A stretch of 48,727 nucleotides of DNA from Myxococcota bacterium (GTDB lineage Bacteria; Myxococcota_A; UBA9160; JAFDET01). How positions within the stretch are numbered: position 1 is the first letter of the stretch; each line of letters opens with the position of its first letter. A program made the translations under genes and the position numbers. The stretch lies in assembly GCA_028278065.1 (NCBI GenBank), contig JANQFA010000001.1, forward strand, positions 1 through 48,727, read 5' to 3'. Below the pieces are notes generated by a model. It was not told where the DNA came from and did no database searches. It worked only from the letters and a program-made list of their open reading frames with translations. This document shows positions 40,139-48,727 of the stretch, piece after piece.

Positions 40139-42031
40139 ATGTGTGGGATCTTCGGATTCGCCGGCTTCGAGAAGCCGGACCTGCTCGCCCGCATGGCGGC
40201 CGCGGTCGGACACCGCGGCCCGGACGGCGAGGGATTCCTGACGGACGGCCGCTTCTCCATGGGGATGCGCCGCCTCTCGATCATCGACCTCGCGGGCGGC
40301 GACCAGCCGATCGAGAACGAGGACGGCACTCTCGCCGTCTGCTTCAACGGCGAGATCTACAACTACCTGGAGCTCCGCGAGGAGCTCGAGAGCCTGGGCC
40401 ACGCCTTCCGCACCCGGTCGGACACCGAGACGATCGTCCACGCATTCGAACAGTGGGGAGAGGCCTGCCTCGAGCACCTGAACGGGATGTTCGCCTTCGC
40501 GCTCTGGGACCGGCGCGAGAAGTCCCTCTTCCTGGCGCGCGACCGGGCAGGGCAGAAGCCGCTCTACTACTGGAACGAGGGCGGGCGCTTCCTCTTCGGC
40601 TCGGAGGTGAAGTCCCTGCTGGAGGCGGACTTCGTCGAACGCCGCCCCAACCTGGCCGCCGTCGACGCCTACCTGGCGCTCCGCTACGTGCCCCAGCCGG
40701 AGACCCTCTTCGACGGGATCCGCACCCTGCCCGCCGGCCACTGCGCCACGCTTCGGCGCGGCGAGCTTCGCGTGCGGCGCTGGTGGGAGCTCCCGCTCGG
40801 CGCTCCCGACAGGATCTCGGACGCCGATGCCCTCGACGCCTTCGAGGAGCTCTTCCTCGACGCGGTCCGGCTGACCCTGCGCAGCGACGTCCCGGTGGCC
40901 GCCTACCTCTCGGGCGGGATCGACTCCAGCCTCGTGGTCGCGGCGATGGCGCGCTTCACCGACCGCATTCACACCTACTCGATCGGCTTCGGCTCGGACA
41001 TCGACGAGACCGACCAGGCAGCCGCCACCGCGCGCCACCTGGGCACCGAGCACCACGAGATCCAGGTGCGCGCCGAGCACTTCGGCGAGCTCGGCCGGAT
41101 CGTGCACCACATGGAGTGCCCGGTCGGCGACCCGCTGGTCCTCGCCTACTGGAACCTCGCTCGCGAGACGGCGCAGGACTTCAAGGTGGTGCTCTCCGGC
41201 GAGGGTGCCGACGAGAGCTACGCCGGCTACTCGTTCCACAAGATCATCCTGTGGACCGAGCGCCTGCGCCGGACCGCACCGGCCGCGCTGCTGCCCATGG
41301 GCGGAGCCGTCGTCGACGGCATCCCGGCTCGACTCCTCGACAAGCTCTTCGTGTACCCGGCCTTTCTCGGCGAGCGGGGCAAGGCCAGGACGGCCGACTA
41401 CCTGCGCCGCTACCCCGAACGCGACCTGGCCCAGAGCTACGTAGCCCTGAAGGCGCTGTGGGACGCCGACGAGCGCCGCGCGCTCTACGCCGGGTCCTTC
41501 GTCCGTCGGCTCTCCGAGGACTGGCTGCACCGCTCCCGCTCGAGCGACGGCACCTTCCTGGCGCGACTCCTGGCCCTCCAGTACGACGACTGGCTGCAGG
41601 ACAACCTGCTGCTGCGCCAGGACAAGAACACCATGGCCCACGGGCTGGAGCTGCGCTGCCCCTTCCTGGACCACCGCCTGGTCGAGCAGGCCTTCCGCTG
41701 GCCGGACCGCCTCAAGGTGCGCGGCCTGCGCGACAAGTGGATCGAGCGCGAGCTGGGCAGGCGCTGGCTTCCGGCGGAGAACGCGCGCCGCAGCAAGGTG
41801 CCCTTCTACCTCCCGCTCGAAGTATTCTGGCAGCACCCGCAGCTGCGGGAGCAGGTGCGCGCGAGCCTCGATGCGGAGCGCGTGCGAGCCCTCGGCTGGT
41901 TCGACCCCGCCTACACCAGCTGGCTGGTCGACCCGATGCAGGGCGGGGAGTTCCTGCACCTGAAGCAGGTGCTCTCGCTGGTGATCCTCGATCTCTGGCA
42001 CCGGGTCTTCATCGAGAAGGAGACGCCGTGA
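40139..42031 (+). CDS. asnB: Asparagine synthase (glutamine-hydrolysing)
   Basis: A 630-residue class II amidotransferase. Cys2, exposed after Met removal (MCGIFGF), is the glutaminase nucleophile. HRGPDGEG, CFNGEIYNY and FAFALWDRREKSLFLARDRAGQKPLYY complete the N-terminal domain. The synthetase domain has the PP-loop YLSGGIDSSLV, followed by EGADESYAGY, and ends with RSKVPFYLP. It makes asparagine from aspartate, ATP and glutamine. In many bacteria such asnB-type genes sit in polysaccharide or amide-modification loci and act on other carboxylates; the epimerase gene 25 bp downstream would suit that, but the plain asparagine function is the default. Confidence 0.95.
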   Translation: MCGIFGFAGFEKPDLLARMAAAVGHRGPDGEGFLTDGRFSMGMRRLSIIDLAGGDQPIENEDGTLAVCFNGEIYNYLELREELESLGHAFRTRSDTETIVHAFEQWGEACLEHLNGMFAFALWDRREKSLFLARDRAGQKPLYYWNEGGRFLFGSEVKSLLEADFVERRPNLAAVDAYLALRYVPQPETLFDGIRTLPAGHCATLRRGELRVRRWWELPLGAPDRISDADALDAFEELFLDAVRLTLRSDVPVAAYLSGGIDSSLVVAAMARFTDRIHTYSIGFGSDIDETDQAAATARHLGTEHHEIQVRAEHFGELGRIVHHMECPVGDPLVLAYWNLARETAQDFKVVLSGEGADESYAGYSFHKIILWTERLRRTAPAALLPMGGAVVDGIPARLLDKLFVYPAFLGERGKARTADYLRRYPERDLAQSYVALKALWDADERRALYAGSFVRRLSEDWLHRSRSSDGTFLARLLALQYDDWLQDNLLLRQDKNTMAHGLELRCPFLDHRLVEQAFRWPDRLKVRGLRDKWIERELGRRWLPAENARRSKVPFYLPLEVFWQHPQLREQVRASLDAERVRALGWFDPAYTSWLVDPMQGGEFLHLKQVLSLVILDLWHRVFIEKETP

Positions 42032-42056
42032 CGATCCGCCGTGGGGGAGGAAGGCG

Positions 42057-42965
42057 ATGATCCTGGTCACGGGTGGCGCCGGGATGATCGGCTCGACCCT
42101 GGTGCGGGGCCTCGTCGAGCAGGGGCACAAGGTCCGGGTCCTGACCCTCCCCGGCGATCCCTGCGTGAGCCGCCTGGAAGGGCTCGACGTGGAGGTCTTC
42201 TACGGCGACATCAGCGACGCCTCGAGCCTCGACGGCAGCTGCGACGGCGTGGACACGGTCTTCCACCTGGCTGCCGTCCTGCTGAGCGACAACCCGGCCC
42301 TCTTCGAGCGAGTCAATGCGGGCGGCACGCGCAACGTGCTGAACGCCGCGAAAGCCGCCGGCGTCGGGCACTTCGTGCTCTGCTCGTCGATCTCCGTCAC
42401 CTACCCCTTCACCACACCCTACAACGACTCGAAGCGCGAAGCGGAGCGGGTCGTGCGCAAGGAGAGCGGGGACCTGGCCTGGACGATCGTCCGCCCCACG
42501 CTCGCCTACAACGAGATCGGCGGCGAAGAGTACCGGGCCTTCGTCGACTTCCTGAAGAGGTGGCCGATCGCGGTCTTCGTGGGCCGCGGCGAGGCCCGCA
42601 AGAACCCGGTCCACTGCGACGACCTCGCGAGAGGATTGCTGGCGATACGCGGCAACCTCCAGGCGGTCGGGAAGACCTATCCCCTCTGCGGCGGCGAGGC
42701 GATCTCGCTCTGGGAGATGGGCCGCCTCTCGCTGGAGCACGAGGGCGTGAAGCGGATCTTCCTCCCGATCCCCGTCTGGATCTGCCGCCTGGCGGCGCTC
42801 TTCGTCGCCAGGGTCCTGGGGCGCCCGGCCTTCGCCGCACACGTGATCGCCGGGCTCACCCTGGATGCCCTGCCCGACTGGAGCCAGGCCCGCGAGGATC
42901 TGGGCTACCAGCCGCGCGGCTTCCGCGCAGGACTGGCGGGCCTGCCCCCCGACGAGGGCGGCTAG
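42057..42965 (+). CDS. NAD-dependent epimerase/dehydratase (extended SDR)
   Basis: A 302-residue extended SDR. It starts MILVTGGAGMIGSTLVRGL, the TGGxGxxG Rossmann motif. GVDTVFHLAAVLLSDNP and FERVNAGGTRNVLNAAKAAGVGHFV follow, with the active-site Ser (CSSISVTYP) and Y-x3-K as YNDSK. The later part, HCDDLARGLLAIRGN, is typical of 3beta-hydroxysteroid dehydrogenase- and sugar-epimerase-like members. Substrates include nucleotide sugars, steroids and flavonoid-like compounds, and I cannot choose among them. It follows asnB by 25 bp on the same strand and converges on exbD. Confidence 0.9.
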   Translation: MILVTGGAGMIGSTLVRGLVEQGHKVRVLTLPGDPCVSRLEGLDVEVFYGDISDASSLDGSCDGVDTVFHLAAVLLSDNPALFERVNAGGTRNVLNAAKAAGVGHFVLCSSISVTYPFTTPYNDSKREAERVVRKESGDLAWTIVRPTLAYNEIGGEEYRAFVDFLKRWPIAVFVGRGEARKNPVHCDDLARGLLAIRGNLQAVGKTYPLCGGEAISLWEMGRLSLEHEGVKRIFLPIPVWICRLAALFVARVLGRPAFAAHVIAGLTLDALPDWSQAREDLGYQPRGFRAGLAGLPPDEGG

Positions 42966-42991
42966 GCGGCGATCCGCGCCGGCTGGGTGCG

Positions 42992-43384
42992 CTAGGGGGC
43001 GGGAGAGACCGCGATCCCGATGCGGGTCACGCCCTGGCTGCGGGCGAGGCCCAGCACCTCCACCACGCGCCCGTGCTCCACGCTCTTGTCCGCGCGCAGC
43101 TCCAGCTCGGCCTCGTCGTCGGCTGCCCGTTCGAAGGCATCCTCGAGACCGCTCGAATCGATCTTCTCGCCGTCGAGGAGGGTCGTGCCGTCCGCGGCGA
43201 GGGTGACCTGCCAGGTGGCGCGGCCCGGCGCCTCGGCGGACTTCGACTCGGGCAGCTCGATCCCGAGACGCGGCTCGGTGAACGAGGTGGTCACCAGGAA
43301 GAAGATCAGGAGAAGCAGGACGACGTCGATGAGCGGTGCGAGACCGAGGCCGGCCTCTTCGTCCTCGACCCGGGCGAAGCGCAT
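42992..43384 (-). CDS. exbD: ExbD/TolR-family biopolymer transport protein
   Basis: A 130-residue protein with one N-terminal membrane helix (LAPLIDVVLLLLIFFLVTTSF) bearing the essential Asp of the PLIDVVL motif, followed by a periplasmic domain of about 90 residues (LAADGTTLLDGEKID to GVTRIGIAV). With ExbB it forms the proton-driven motor that energises TonB-dependent outer-membrane uptake, or in the Tol system keeps the envelope together. The start codon at 43384 directly abuts the exbB stop at 43385, so the two are co-translated. No tonB or receptor gene lies in the window. Confidence 0.93.
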   Translation of the reverse strand: MRFARVEDEEAGLGLAPLIDVVLLLLIFFLVTTSFTEPRLGIELPESKSAEAPGRATWQVTLAADGTTLLDGEKIDSSGLEDAFERAADDEAELELRADKSVEHGRVVEVLGLARSQGVTRIGIAVSPAP

Positions 43385-44158
43385 CTAGCGGGCCGCCGGC
43401 GCCAGCCCCGCCGCGGCGGCCGCCTCCTCGGCGGCGTCGATGGCACCGCCTTCGTCGAAGAGATCCGTCGCGATTCCCTCGAGCTTGGTGAGCCACGAGT
43501 CCGCGCGGCGTCGCAGCAGCGCGTGGCAGGAGAGGGCCACGATCCCCACGGAGAGGCCCGCGGCCGTGGTGACCAGAGCCTGGAAGATCCCGCGCGCGAC
43601 CACGCGGGCATCGCTCGTCCCGACGACCGCAATCACGTCGAACGCCTGGATCATGCCGAGCACGGTCCCGAGCAGGCCCAGCATGGTGGCCAGGTTGGCC
43701 AGCGCCGCCAGCAGCGGCAGGTTCTTGCGCAGGCGCAGGGCCTCGGCGTCGCCCGCTGCAGCCGCGTGCTCCTGCGGATTGCCCGAGCCGGCCACCGCCG
43801 CACGGATGCCCGCGCGCACGATGCGGCCCAGGCTGGAGGGGTGACGATCGCAGAGCTCGCGCGCAACGCCGACGCGCCGAGCGTCCCAGCCCTCGCCGAG
43901 CTCCTGCACCAGCGGCCGAGGTGCCACCGCGCCGGTACGCAGTGCCCAGCTGCGTTCGAGTACGATGCCGAAGGCCAGCACGGAGATCACGGCCAGCCCG
44001 TGCATGATGAAGCCGCCCAGGTCCCACCAGTCGCGCAGGGTGCGCTCGGGGACCTCGGGGACCGAGGCCGCCGCCTCGACGGCTTCGGCCGCCGCGGCGC
44101 CGGCCAGCAGCAGGGCTACGGCTGCGCCCAGCCAGGCGATTCGACTCGTGGCGGTCAT
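43385..44158 (-). CDS. exbB: MotA/TolQ/ExbB-family proton channel protein with signal peptide
   Basis: A 257-residue protein with an N-terminal signal-like segment (TSRIAWLGAAVALLLAGAAAAEA) not found in the minimal ExbB type, then a helix LGGFIMHGLAVISVLAFGIVLERS, a cytoplasmic loop, and two helices, LLAALANLATMLGLLGTVLGMIQAF and GIFQALVTTAAGLSVGIVALSCHALL. GLLGTVLGMI and the ALVTTAAGL segment are the diagnostic ExbB/TolQ motifs lining the ion path. ATG 44158 has AGGAGG five bases upstream. It lies downstream of the PEP-CTERM gene, separated by a strong hairpin. Confidence 0.93.
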   Translation of the reverse strand: MTATSRIAWLGAAVALLLAGAAAAEAVEAAASVPEVPERTLRDWWDLGGFIMHGLAVISVLAFGIVLERSWALRTGAVAPRPLVQELGEGWDARRVGVARELCDRHPSSLGRIVRAGIRAAVAGSGNPQEHAAAAGDAEALRLRKNLPLLAALANLATMLGLLGTVLGMIQAFDVIAVVGTSDARVVARGIFQALVTTAAGLSVGIVALSCHALLRRRADSWLTKLEGIATDLFDEGGAIDAAEEAAAAAGLAPAAR

Positions 44159-44178
44159 GAAGCCTCCTGCAGGACGGC

Positions 44179-44210
44179 TCGCACGGGCCGGCTCTCGCCG
44201 GCCCGTGCGA
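44179..44210 (-). terminator. Strong hairpin between PEP-CTERM and exbB genes
   Basis: A perfect 14-bp inverted repeat, TCGCACGGGCCGGC at 44179-44192 and its complement at 44197-44210, has a 4-nt TCTC loop. It begins 7 bp after the stop of the PEP-CTERM gene and ends 20 bp before the exbB start on the same strand. It could terminate or attenuate transcription into exbBD, or protect the upstream mRNA end. Confidence 0.8.
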
Positions 44211-44216
44211 CGCCCT

Positions 44217-44921
44217 CTAGTCGCGGCGCGTTCTGCCGACCGCGAGACCCAGCAGCCCCACGCCCAGCATCAGCGCGGTGGACGGCTCGGGCACCAGACT
44301 CACCTTGTCGATGCCGAAGTTCACCGTCACCCCGGCTCCGGGCTCGCCGATGACCTCGCTCGGCGCGTTCGTCCCGATCTGGAAGTTGAACACCGCGTCG
44401 AGGATGTCCGCACAGGTGTCCGTCGGATTGAACGACTCGGCCGTGCAGGGCGGGTCGGTCAGCAGGAACTGCCAGGAGATCTGTGTCCAGGTGTTGGGCT
44501 GGACCAGGTTGGTGTTCTCCAGCGCCCCGGCGGGGAAGTTGATCGCCCCGGCCAGGCGCAGCAGGGAGAACTCCATCGCAACCGGCGCGTCGTGGATCAC
44601 GAAGGCCGTGATGCTGGCCACGCCCGCCGCGATCCAGTCCCCGATGAAGGCGCCGCCGCTCGCGTTGTCCGAGCCGCTGGCCCGGAACACGATCGGCCCC
44701 GCCCCCGGAAAGGGCTCCACGAAGTCGGTGAAGTCGAACGAGCTCGTCGCATAGCTGCTCCCGTCCGGTCCACCGGTGGCCTGCCATCCCATCGGGTTGT
44801 TGAGGCTGTCCTCCCAGTTCGCATTGTCCGTCGGGAACTCTTCCACGAACGGAACCGTGACAGCGCTTGCTTGCGCCGCCACGAAGGTGGCCGCCAATGC
44901 GGCCCAGAGCATCCGTTTCAT
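44217..44921 (-). CDS. PEP-CTERM sorting domain protein
   Basis: A 234-residue exported protein with signal peptide MKRMLWAALAATFVAAQASA and the C-terminal tripartite signal VPEPSTALMLGVGLLGLAVGRTRRD: a VPEP motif, a hydrophobic helix and a basic tail. Such signals are cleaved by exosortase (EpsH/XrtA type), and carriers are linked to exopolysaccharide. The body is a beta-rich choice-of-anchor-like domain (FVEEFPTDNANWEDS to GVTVNFGIDKVSLV) with few charged residues and two cysteines. The frame is open to 45032, but ATG 44921 has GGAGAAGGA upstream and starts the signal peptide. No exosortase gene is in the window. Confidence 0.92.
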   Translation of the reverse strand: MKRMLWAALAATFVAAQASAVTVPFVEEFPTDNANWEDSLNNPMGWQATGGPDGSSYATSSFDFTDFVEPFPGAGPIVFRASGSDNASGGAFIGDWIAAGVASITAFVIHDAPVAMEFSLLRLAGAINFPAGALENTNLVQPNTWTQISWQFLLTDPPCTAESFNPTDTCADILDAVFNFQIGTNAPSEVIGEPGAGVTVNFGIDKVSLVPEPSTALMLGVGLLGLAVGRTRRD

Positions 44922-45050
44922 CGCTACGTCCTTCTCCGAGCGCTCCCCTTCCCATTTTGGAGAGAGCTGGCTGGCCGTCGCAAAGACGGCGGGCGAGCGA
45001 TTCGTGCCGTGCATGCGCTCGATTCGATGCACGGCTTCCCCGTGAGATCA

Positions 45051-45680
45051 TCATCCTCCGATCGTCTCCAACATCCCGAAACGGGTGTCGAAGGTCGACT
45101 GGTGTCTGAAGTGGACCACGACGCACCCGTCGGCGAAGCCGTGGAAGAGTGCGTTGTGCCACCACACGTTGTCGTAGACCGGGCCCTCGCTGAGCACCTC
45201 GGCCACCGCGTTGAGCTGCAGGCAGCGCAGCCGGCCCACCTCGCTCCGGTCCTCCATGTCGAAGACGTGGAAGACCAGCGCGCAGCGCGGATCGGCGCGC
45301 AAGGCGTCGATCAACGGCAGATCGTCGGGCAGGAGCGTCGTGACGCTCTCGGTGTCGAAGTCGTCCGAGCTGGTGTAGTAGCCCTTCAGGTACTCGAGCC
45401 CGGTGTCGTAGACCGCCTTGGCGCCCTCGGCGATCTGCCCCTCGTACATGCCGCGGAAGTCCCGGGTCTTCTCCTCCAGGAGGTCCGGCCGCGGCAGCAG
45501 GCCACAGATCACCGAGTGGGACACCACCCCGACGTCGACGCCCGGCCGCCTGGCCGTCACCAGGGGCGCCACGCCCACGTGGGGCGCCCCGCGTCGCTCC
45601 TCGGCGGTGTGGCGGCGGAGCGCCACCTGCCAGTCGACGAACTCCTTGGGGAGGGCTCGGAACTCGGACGATCGTCGCAT
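45051..45680 (-). CDS. Unrecognised protein at the end of the FecCD-type uptake operon
   Basis: A 209-residue cytoplasmic-looking protein with no signal peptide or membrane helix and no family I recognise. The N-terminal part (FVDWQVALRRHTAEERRGAPHVGVAPLV) is basic. The middle reads VGVVSHSVICGLLPRPDLLEEKTRDFRGMYEG, and the C-terminal part is rich in His, Trp and Asp (ALVFHVFDMEDRSEVGR, VYDNVWWHNALFHGFADGCVVVHFRHQ). The histidines could bind metal or heme. It starts 14 bp after the ATPase stop with GAGGAG upstream, so it is the last gene of the operon. A cytoplasmic role in handling the imported ligand is the natural inference. Confidence 0.65.
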   Translation of the reverse strand: MRRSSEFRALPKEFVDWQVALRRHTAEERRGAPHVGVAPLVTARRPGVDVGVVSHSVICGLLPRPDLLEEKTRDFRGMYEGQIAEGAKAVYDTGLEYLKGYYTSSDDFDTESVTTLLPDDLPLIDALRADPRCALVFHVFDMEDRSEVGRLRCLQLNAVAEVLSEGPVYDNVWWHNALFHGFADGCVVVHFRHQSTFDTRFGMLETIGG

Positions 45681-45694
45681 TCGAATGGGTCTCC

Positions 45695-46497
<803 letters not shown>

Positions 46498-46501
<4 letters not shown>

Positions 46502-47520
46502 GGGAGCTTCTTCCACAAGATGCCCAGGAAGGTGGGGCCGCCGATCAAGGCCAGGATCGCGCCCACCGGCAGCTCGAGCGGTGCGATCAGGGTGCGCGCG
46601 ACGGTGTCGGCCAGCAGCACGAGGCTCGCGCCACCCAGCGCGGCGCGTACGAGGAGACGGGAGTGCTCCGGTCCGGAGATCACGCGCACCGCATTCGGGA
46701 CCACGAGACCCACGAAGCCCACCAGGCCCGCCACGCTCACCGCCGCGGCCGCCAGCAGCGCCGACAGGGACGACGCCGCGAGCCGGGCGGGCTTCACCGA
46801 CATGCCCAGTCCGCCCGCGGTCGCATCGTCCAGCAGCATCACGTCGAGCGGACGCGCGGCAGCCTGCGCCGCAGCCAGGCCGATCAGCGTCGGCGGCGCG
46901 AGGAGGGCGAAGTCCTGCCAGCCCAGACCGTTCAGCGACCCCACCAGGAACGCCGCGAAGGCGGGCGCCCGCTCCGCGAACGCGAAGGTGAGGAGAGCCA
47001 TCGCCGCGATGAAGATGGCCTGCACGGCGACGCCCGAGAGCACCAGGCGCAGGGCGCTCAGCGTGGCGCCACGGCTCCAGGAGAGCGCGAGGAGCAGGCC
47101 AACGGTGGTCAGCGCGCCCAGGAACGCGAAGAAGGGCACCCAGGCCGCCCTGTCCGGGGCGAAGATCAGCGTGGCCACGGCGGCCAGTCCGGCGCCTGCG
47201 CTCACACCCAGGATCCCCGGATCGGCCAGCGGATTGCGCACGACGGTCTGCAGCAGCACGCCCGCGACGGCCAGCGCCGCTCCCACGGCGGCACCGGCCG
47301 CGACCCGCGGCATGCGCACGTCGGCCACCACCGTGTGATCGGGATGCTCCTCCTGCAGGAGGGCCCGCGGGATGTCGAGCGGCCCCACCTCCACCGCCCC
47401 ACTCCCCACCGACACGAAGAAGCTCACCACCAGGAGCGCCAGCAGGAGCGACGCGCTCCATCGGGGATGATCGCGAAGCCGTTGAAGCTGAATACGCAGT
47501 CGGGCAACCCATCGCTTCAC
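46498..47520 (-). CDS. FecCD-family ABC transporter permease
   Basis: A 340-residue permease with about ten helices. Diagnostic segments are RMPRVAAGAAVGAALAVAGVLLQTVVRNPLADPGILGVSAGAGLAAV, the classical FecCD/BtuC motif, then WSRGATLSALRLVLSGVA, LVGSLNGLGWQDF and LVGFVGLVVPNAVR near the C-terminus, and PVGAILALIGGPTFLGIL. It forms the dimeric channel that moves a siderophore, heme or vitamin B12-type ligand across the inner membrane. Both its start (GTG 47520) and its stop overlap the neighbouring genes as GTGA. Confidence 0.95.
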
Positions 47521-48386
47521 CGACGCGCCTCCACGACCGGACGCGCTCCCTCCACCAGGGCCCGAGCGGCCTTCGGGATTCCGAGCCCCGGGTTCGTGGC
47601 GAAGAGGTCCGGATCGAGCGCCCGCACGCGGCCGCCGGACGACTCGCGGATGCCCTTCCAGGGTCCGCCGGACGCGATCTTCTCCTCGAAGGCGCGCCGG
47701 ATGCGCTCGGGCTCGCCGTGGGCGACCACCAGGACCAGCTCGGGTCGCAGGCTCGCCACCGCCTCGTCGCCGAGCGGGACCAGGCCCGGGTAGCGGCCGA
47801 GCGGGGACTCCGGCGGCTCCACCACGTTCTGGAAGCCGAGCCTCGCCAGGAGATCGCCCAGCCAGGTCTCGTCCGTCATGGCGAAGAAGCGGCCCGGCGC
47901 GCCGAAGACCGCCAGCACCGGGATGGGGCGGTCCACGACCAGTCGCTCGATCTCGCGCTCGGCCTCCGCCACGGCGGCGTCCAGCTCGTCGGCCGCGCCG
48001 ACGCGCGCGCCGATCTGGCGCAGGGCGTCGAACGTGGCCGCGACGCCGGGGGTCTCCACCAGCATCACCTCGACGCCGCCGCGGCCCAGCCGCACCGCAT
48101 CCCGCGCGTGAAGTGCGGCGTCCCCGATCACGAGCTCGGGGCGAGCCTGGGCCAGCGCCTCGAACGAAGGCGAGTGGGGGTTGCCGAGGTCGAGGGTCGG
48201 CTCCGGTACGGGCTGGCGCAGATCGCGCCGCACCGCGGCGACGACCGTGGCGTGGTCCGGCACGGTGCGCAGGGCGTCCTCGACCCAGGGCAGCAGCGTC
48301 GCCACCCGCACCGGCTCGGCGGCTCGCGCCGACACGAACGAGAAGAGGAGCAGCCCGGCAGCCGCGAGCGTCCCGAGCCGGCGCAT
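47517..48386 (-). CDS. Periplasmic substrate-binding protein (BtuF/FhuD type)
   Basis: A 289-residue class III binding protein with signal peptide MRRLGTLAAAGLLLFSFVSARA. The mature part opens with VRVATLLPWVEDALRTV, includes DLGNPHSPSFEALAQARPELVIGDAAL and later WLGDLLARLGFQNVV and LRPELVLVVAHGEPERI, typical of the two-lobe fold joined by one helix. It delivers the ligand to the FecCD-type permease. ATG 48386 overlaps the stop of the upstream gene as TGATG. The exact ligand (heme, cobalamin, ferric chelate or other metal) is not shown. Confidence 0.9.
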   Translation of the reverse strand: MRRLGTLAAAGLLLFSFVSARAAEPVRVATLLPWVEDALRTVPDHATVVAAVRRDLRQPVPEPTLDLGNPHSPSFEALAQARPELVIGDAALHARDAVRLGRGGVEVMLVETPGVAATFDALRQIGARVGAADELDAAVAEAEREIERLVVDRPIPVLAVFGAPGRFFAMTDETWLGDLLARLGFQNVVEPPESPLGRYPGLVPLGDEAVASLRPELVLVVAHGEPERIRRAFEEKIASGGPWKGIRESSGGRVRALDPDLFATNPGLGIPKAARALVEGARPVVEARR

Positions 48387-48727
48387 CACGACGACGCCTC
48401 GGGCTCGAGGGTCACGCCGTCGGCGAGCTCCGCGTGCGCCTCGAGGGTCACGCCGTTGGCGAGCTCCGCGTGCGCCTCGAGGAAGGCCTTCTCGCAGGCG
48501 GGATCGAACTCGGCGCCCTTCTCGCGGTGGACGTAGACGCGCAGGAAGGGCGTGGCCTCCGGCGACTCCGCGAGCAGCAGGAAGAGCACGCGGCGCCCGG
48601 AGCGCTTGTGCACCTCGTCCCGGCTCGCCACGTGGCGGAAGCGATCCAGCGCCATGTGCCAGTGGTAGGCGGGCGTGATCGCGTTCATGTGCCCGCCGGC
48701 GAAGCCGTGGGCGTCGAAGCGGCACAG
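48386..48727 (-). CDS. Unrecognised protein, first visible gene of the uptake operon (5' end outside window)
   Basis: About 113 C-terminal codons are visible, from LCRFDAHGFAGGH onward; the start is outside the window. The sequence HMNAITPAYHWHMALDRFRHVASRDEVHKRSGRRVLFLLLAESPEATPFLRVYVHREKGAEF is His- and Arg-rich and soluble. Its C-terminus contains a 12-residue repeat (EAHAELANGVTL then EAHAELADGVTL) produced by a 36-bp tandem duplication. I do not recognise the family. TGATG overlap with the binding-protein gene indicates a shared operon, so this protein and the 209-residue protein flank the transporter on both sides. Confidence 0.7.
   Translation of the reverse strand: MCRFDAHGFAGGHMNAITPAYHWHMALDRFRHVASRDEVHKRSGRRVLFLLLAESPEATPFLRVYVHREKGAEFDPACEKAFLEAHAELANGVTLEAHAELADGVTLEPEASS
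48404..48475 (-). repeat. 36-bp tandem duplication in a C-terminus
   Basis: Units 48404-48439 and 48440-48475 are nearly identical and encode a 12-residue repeat in frame, ending 18 bp before the stop codon at 48386. A third partial unit (CTCGAGG) starts at 48476. Confidence 0.94.

Noticed and set aside
43385-44158. ExbB-like protein called as TolQ or as flagellar MotA.
   Set aside because: The pairing with an ExbD-type gene, the N-terminal signal and the GLLGTVLGMI motif fit ExbB/TolQ, and no tol-pal or flagellar gene is nearby; MotA is excluded by the ExbD partner.

Overview
The window is a gene-dense, very GC-rich bacterial chromosome segment with about 48 protein genes on both strands, short intergenic gaps and no RNA genes, insertion sequences or phage genes that I could see. 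Gram-negative origin is supported by an HME-type RND pump, ExbB/ExbD, a PEP-CTERM protein and a FecCD-type uptake ABC system. A eukaryotic-type UDP-glucose pyrophosphorylase, an F420-type LLM oxidoreductase, a type I sulfatase, a DUF3604 protein and many lipid- or steroid-type enzymes fit a lineage of the former Deltaproteobacteria (Myxococcota-like). That placement is inference; no marker gene is present.

Layout. 1-3805: end of an RND pump, a small membrane protein, a serine beta-lactamase-family hydrolase and a membrane-anchored PLP racemase-fold enzyme. 3900-13005: a catabolic or steroid-like block with an acyl-CoA synthetase, a phosphotriesterase-family hydrolase, and a TetR regulator that overlaps a CYP51 (sterol 14alpha-demethylase family) P450 carrying its own C-terminal ferredoxin. 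An NTF2-like protein and an unrecognised protein built of two similar halves follow in the same operon, then an LLM oxidoreductase, an MBL-fold hydrolase and a CaiB/BaiF fragment. 13104-14842: nnrU-nnrS. 14892-20038: a cysteine-rich secreted CX3C protein, a fatty-acid/sterol hydroxylase-like protein, an MFS symporter and a DUF3604 protein. 20133-23184: four tandem paralogues of an unrecognised secreted protein family. 23247-26564: two SDRs converging on a Baeyer-Villiger-type monooxygenase. 26636-34835: sulfatase, large S8 peptidase, DsbA-like protein, CPBP protease, Lgt-like protein, DoxX-like protein and a LITAF-like membrane zinc protein. 35033-42965: UDP-glucose pyrophosphorylase, purC, a hypothetical gene, a CAT-superfamily protein, a quinone oxidoreductase, asparagine synthase and an epimerase. 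42992-48727: exbD-exbB, a PEP-CTERM protein, and a FecCD-type uptake operon flanked by two unrecognised genes.

The most notable signals are: (1) the CYP51-ferredoxin fusion and its operon; (2) the four-gene array of secreted proteins sharing a PGLGLDNPGL-like mature N-terminus and a basic YEPDxVKRKG core; (3) seven short tandem duplications (27-38 bp units), each within roughly 60 bp of a gene start or stop, some copying a ribosome binding site and start codon; (4) two proteins with twin-CX3C motifs resembling helical-hairpin disulfide proteins; (5) an acyltransferase-fold protein whose expected catalytic His is replaced and which probably starts at CTG.
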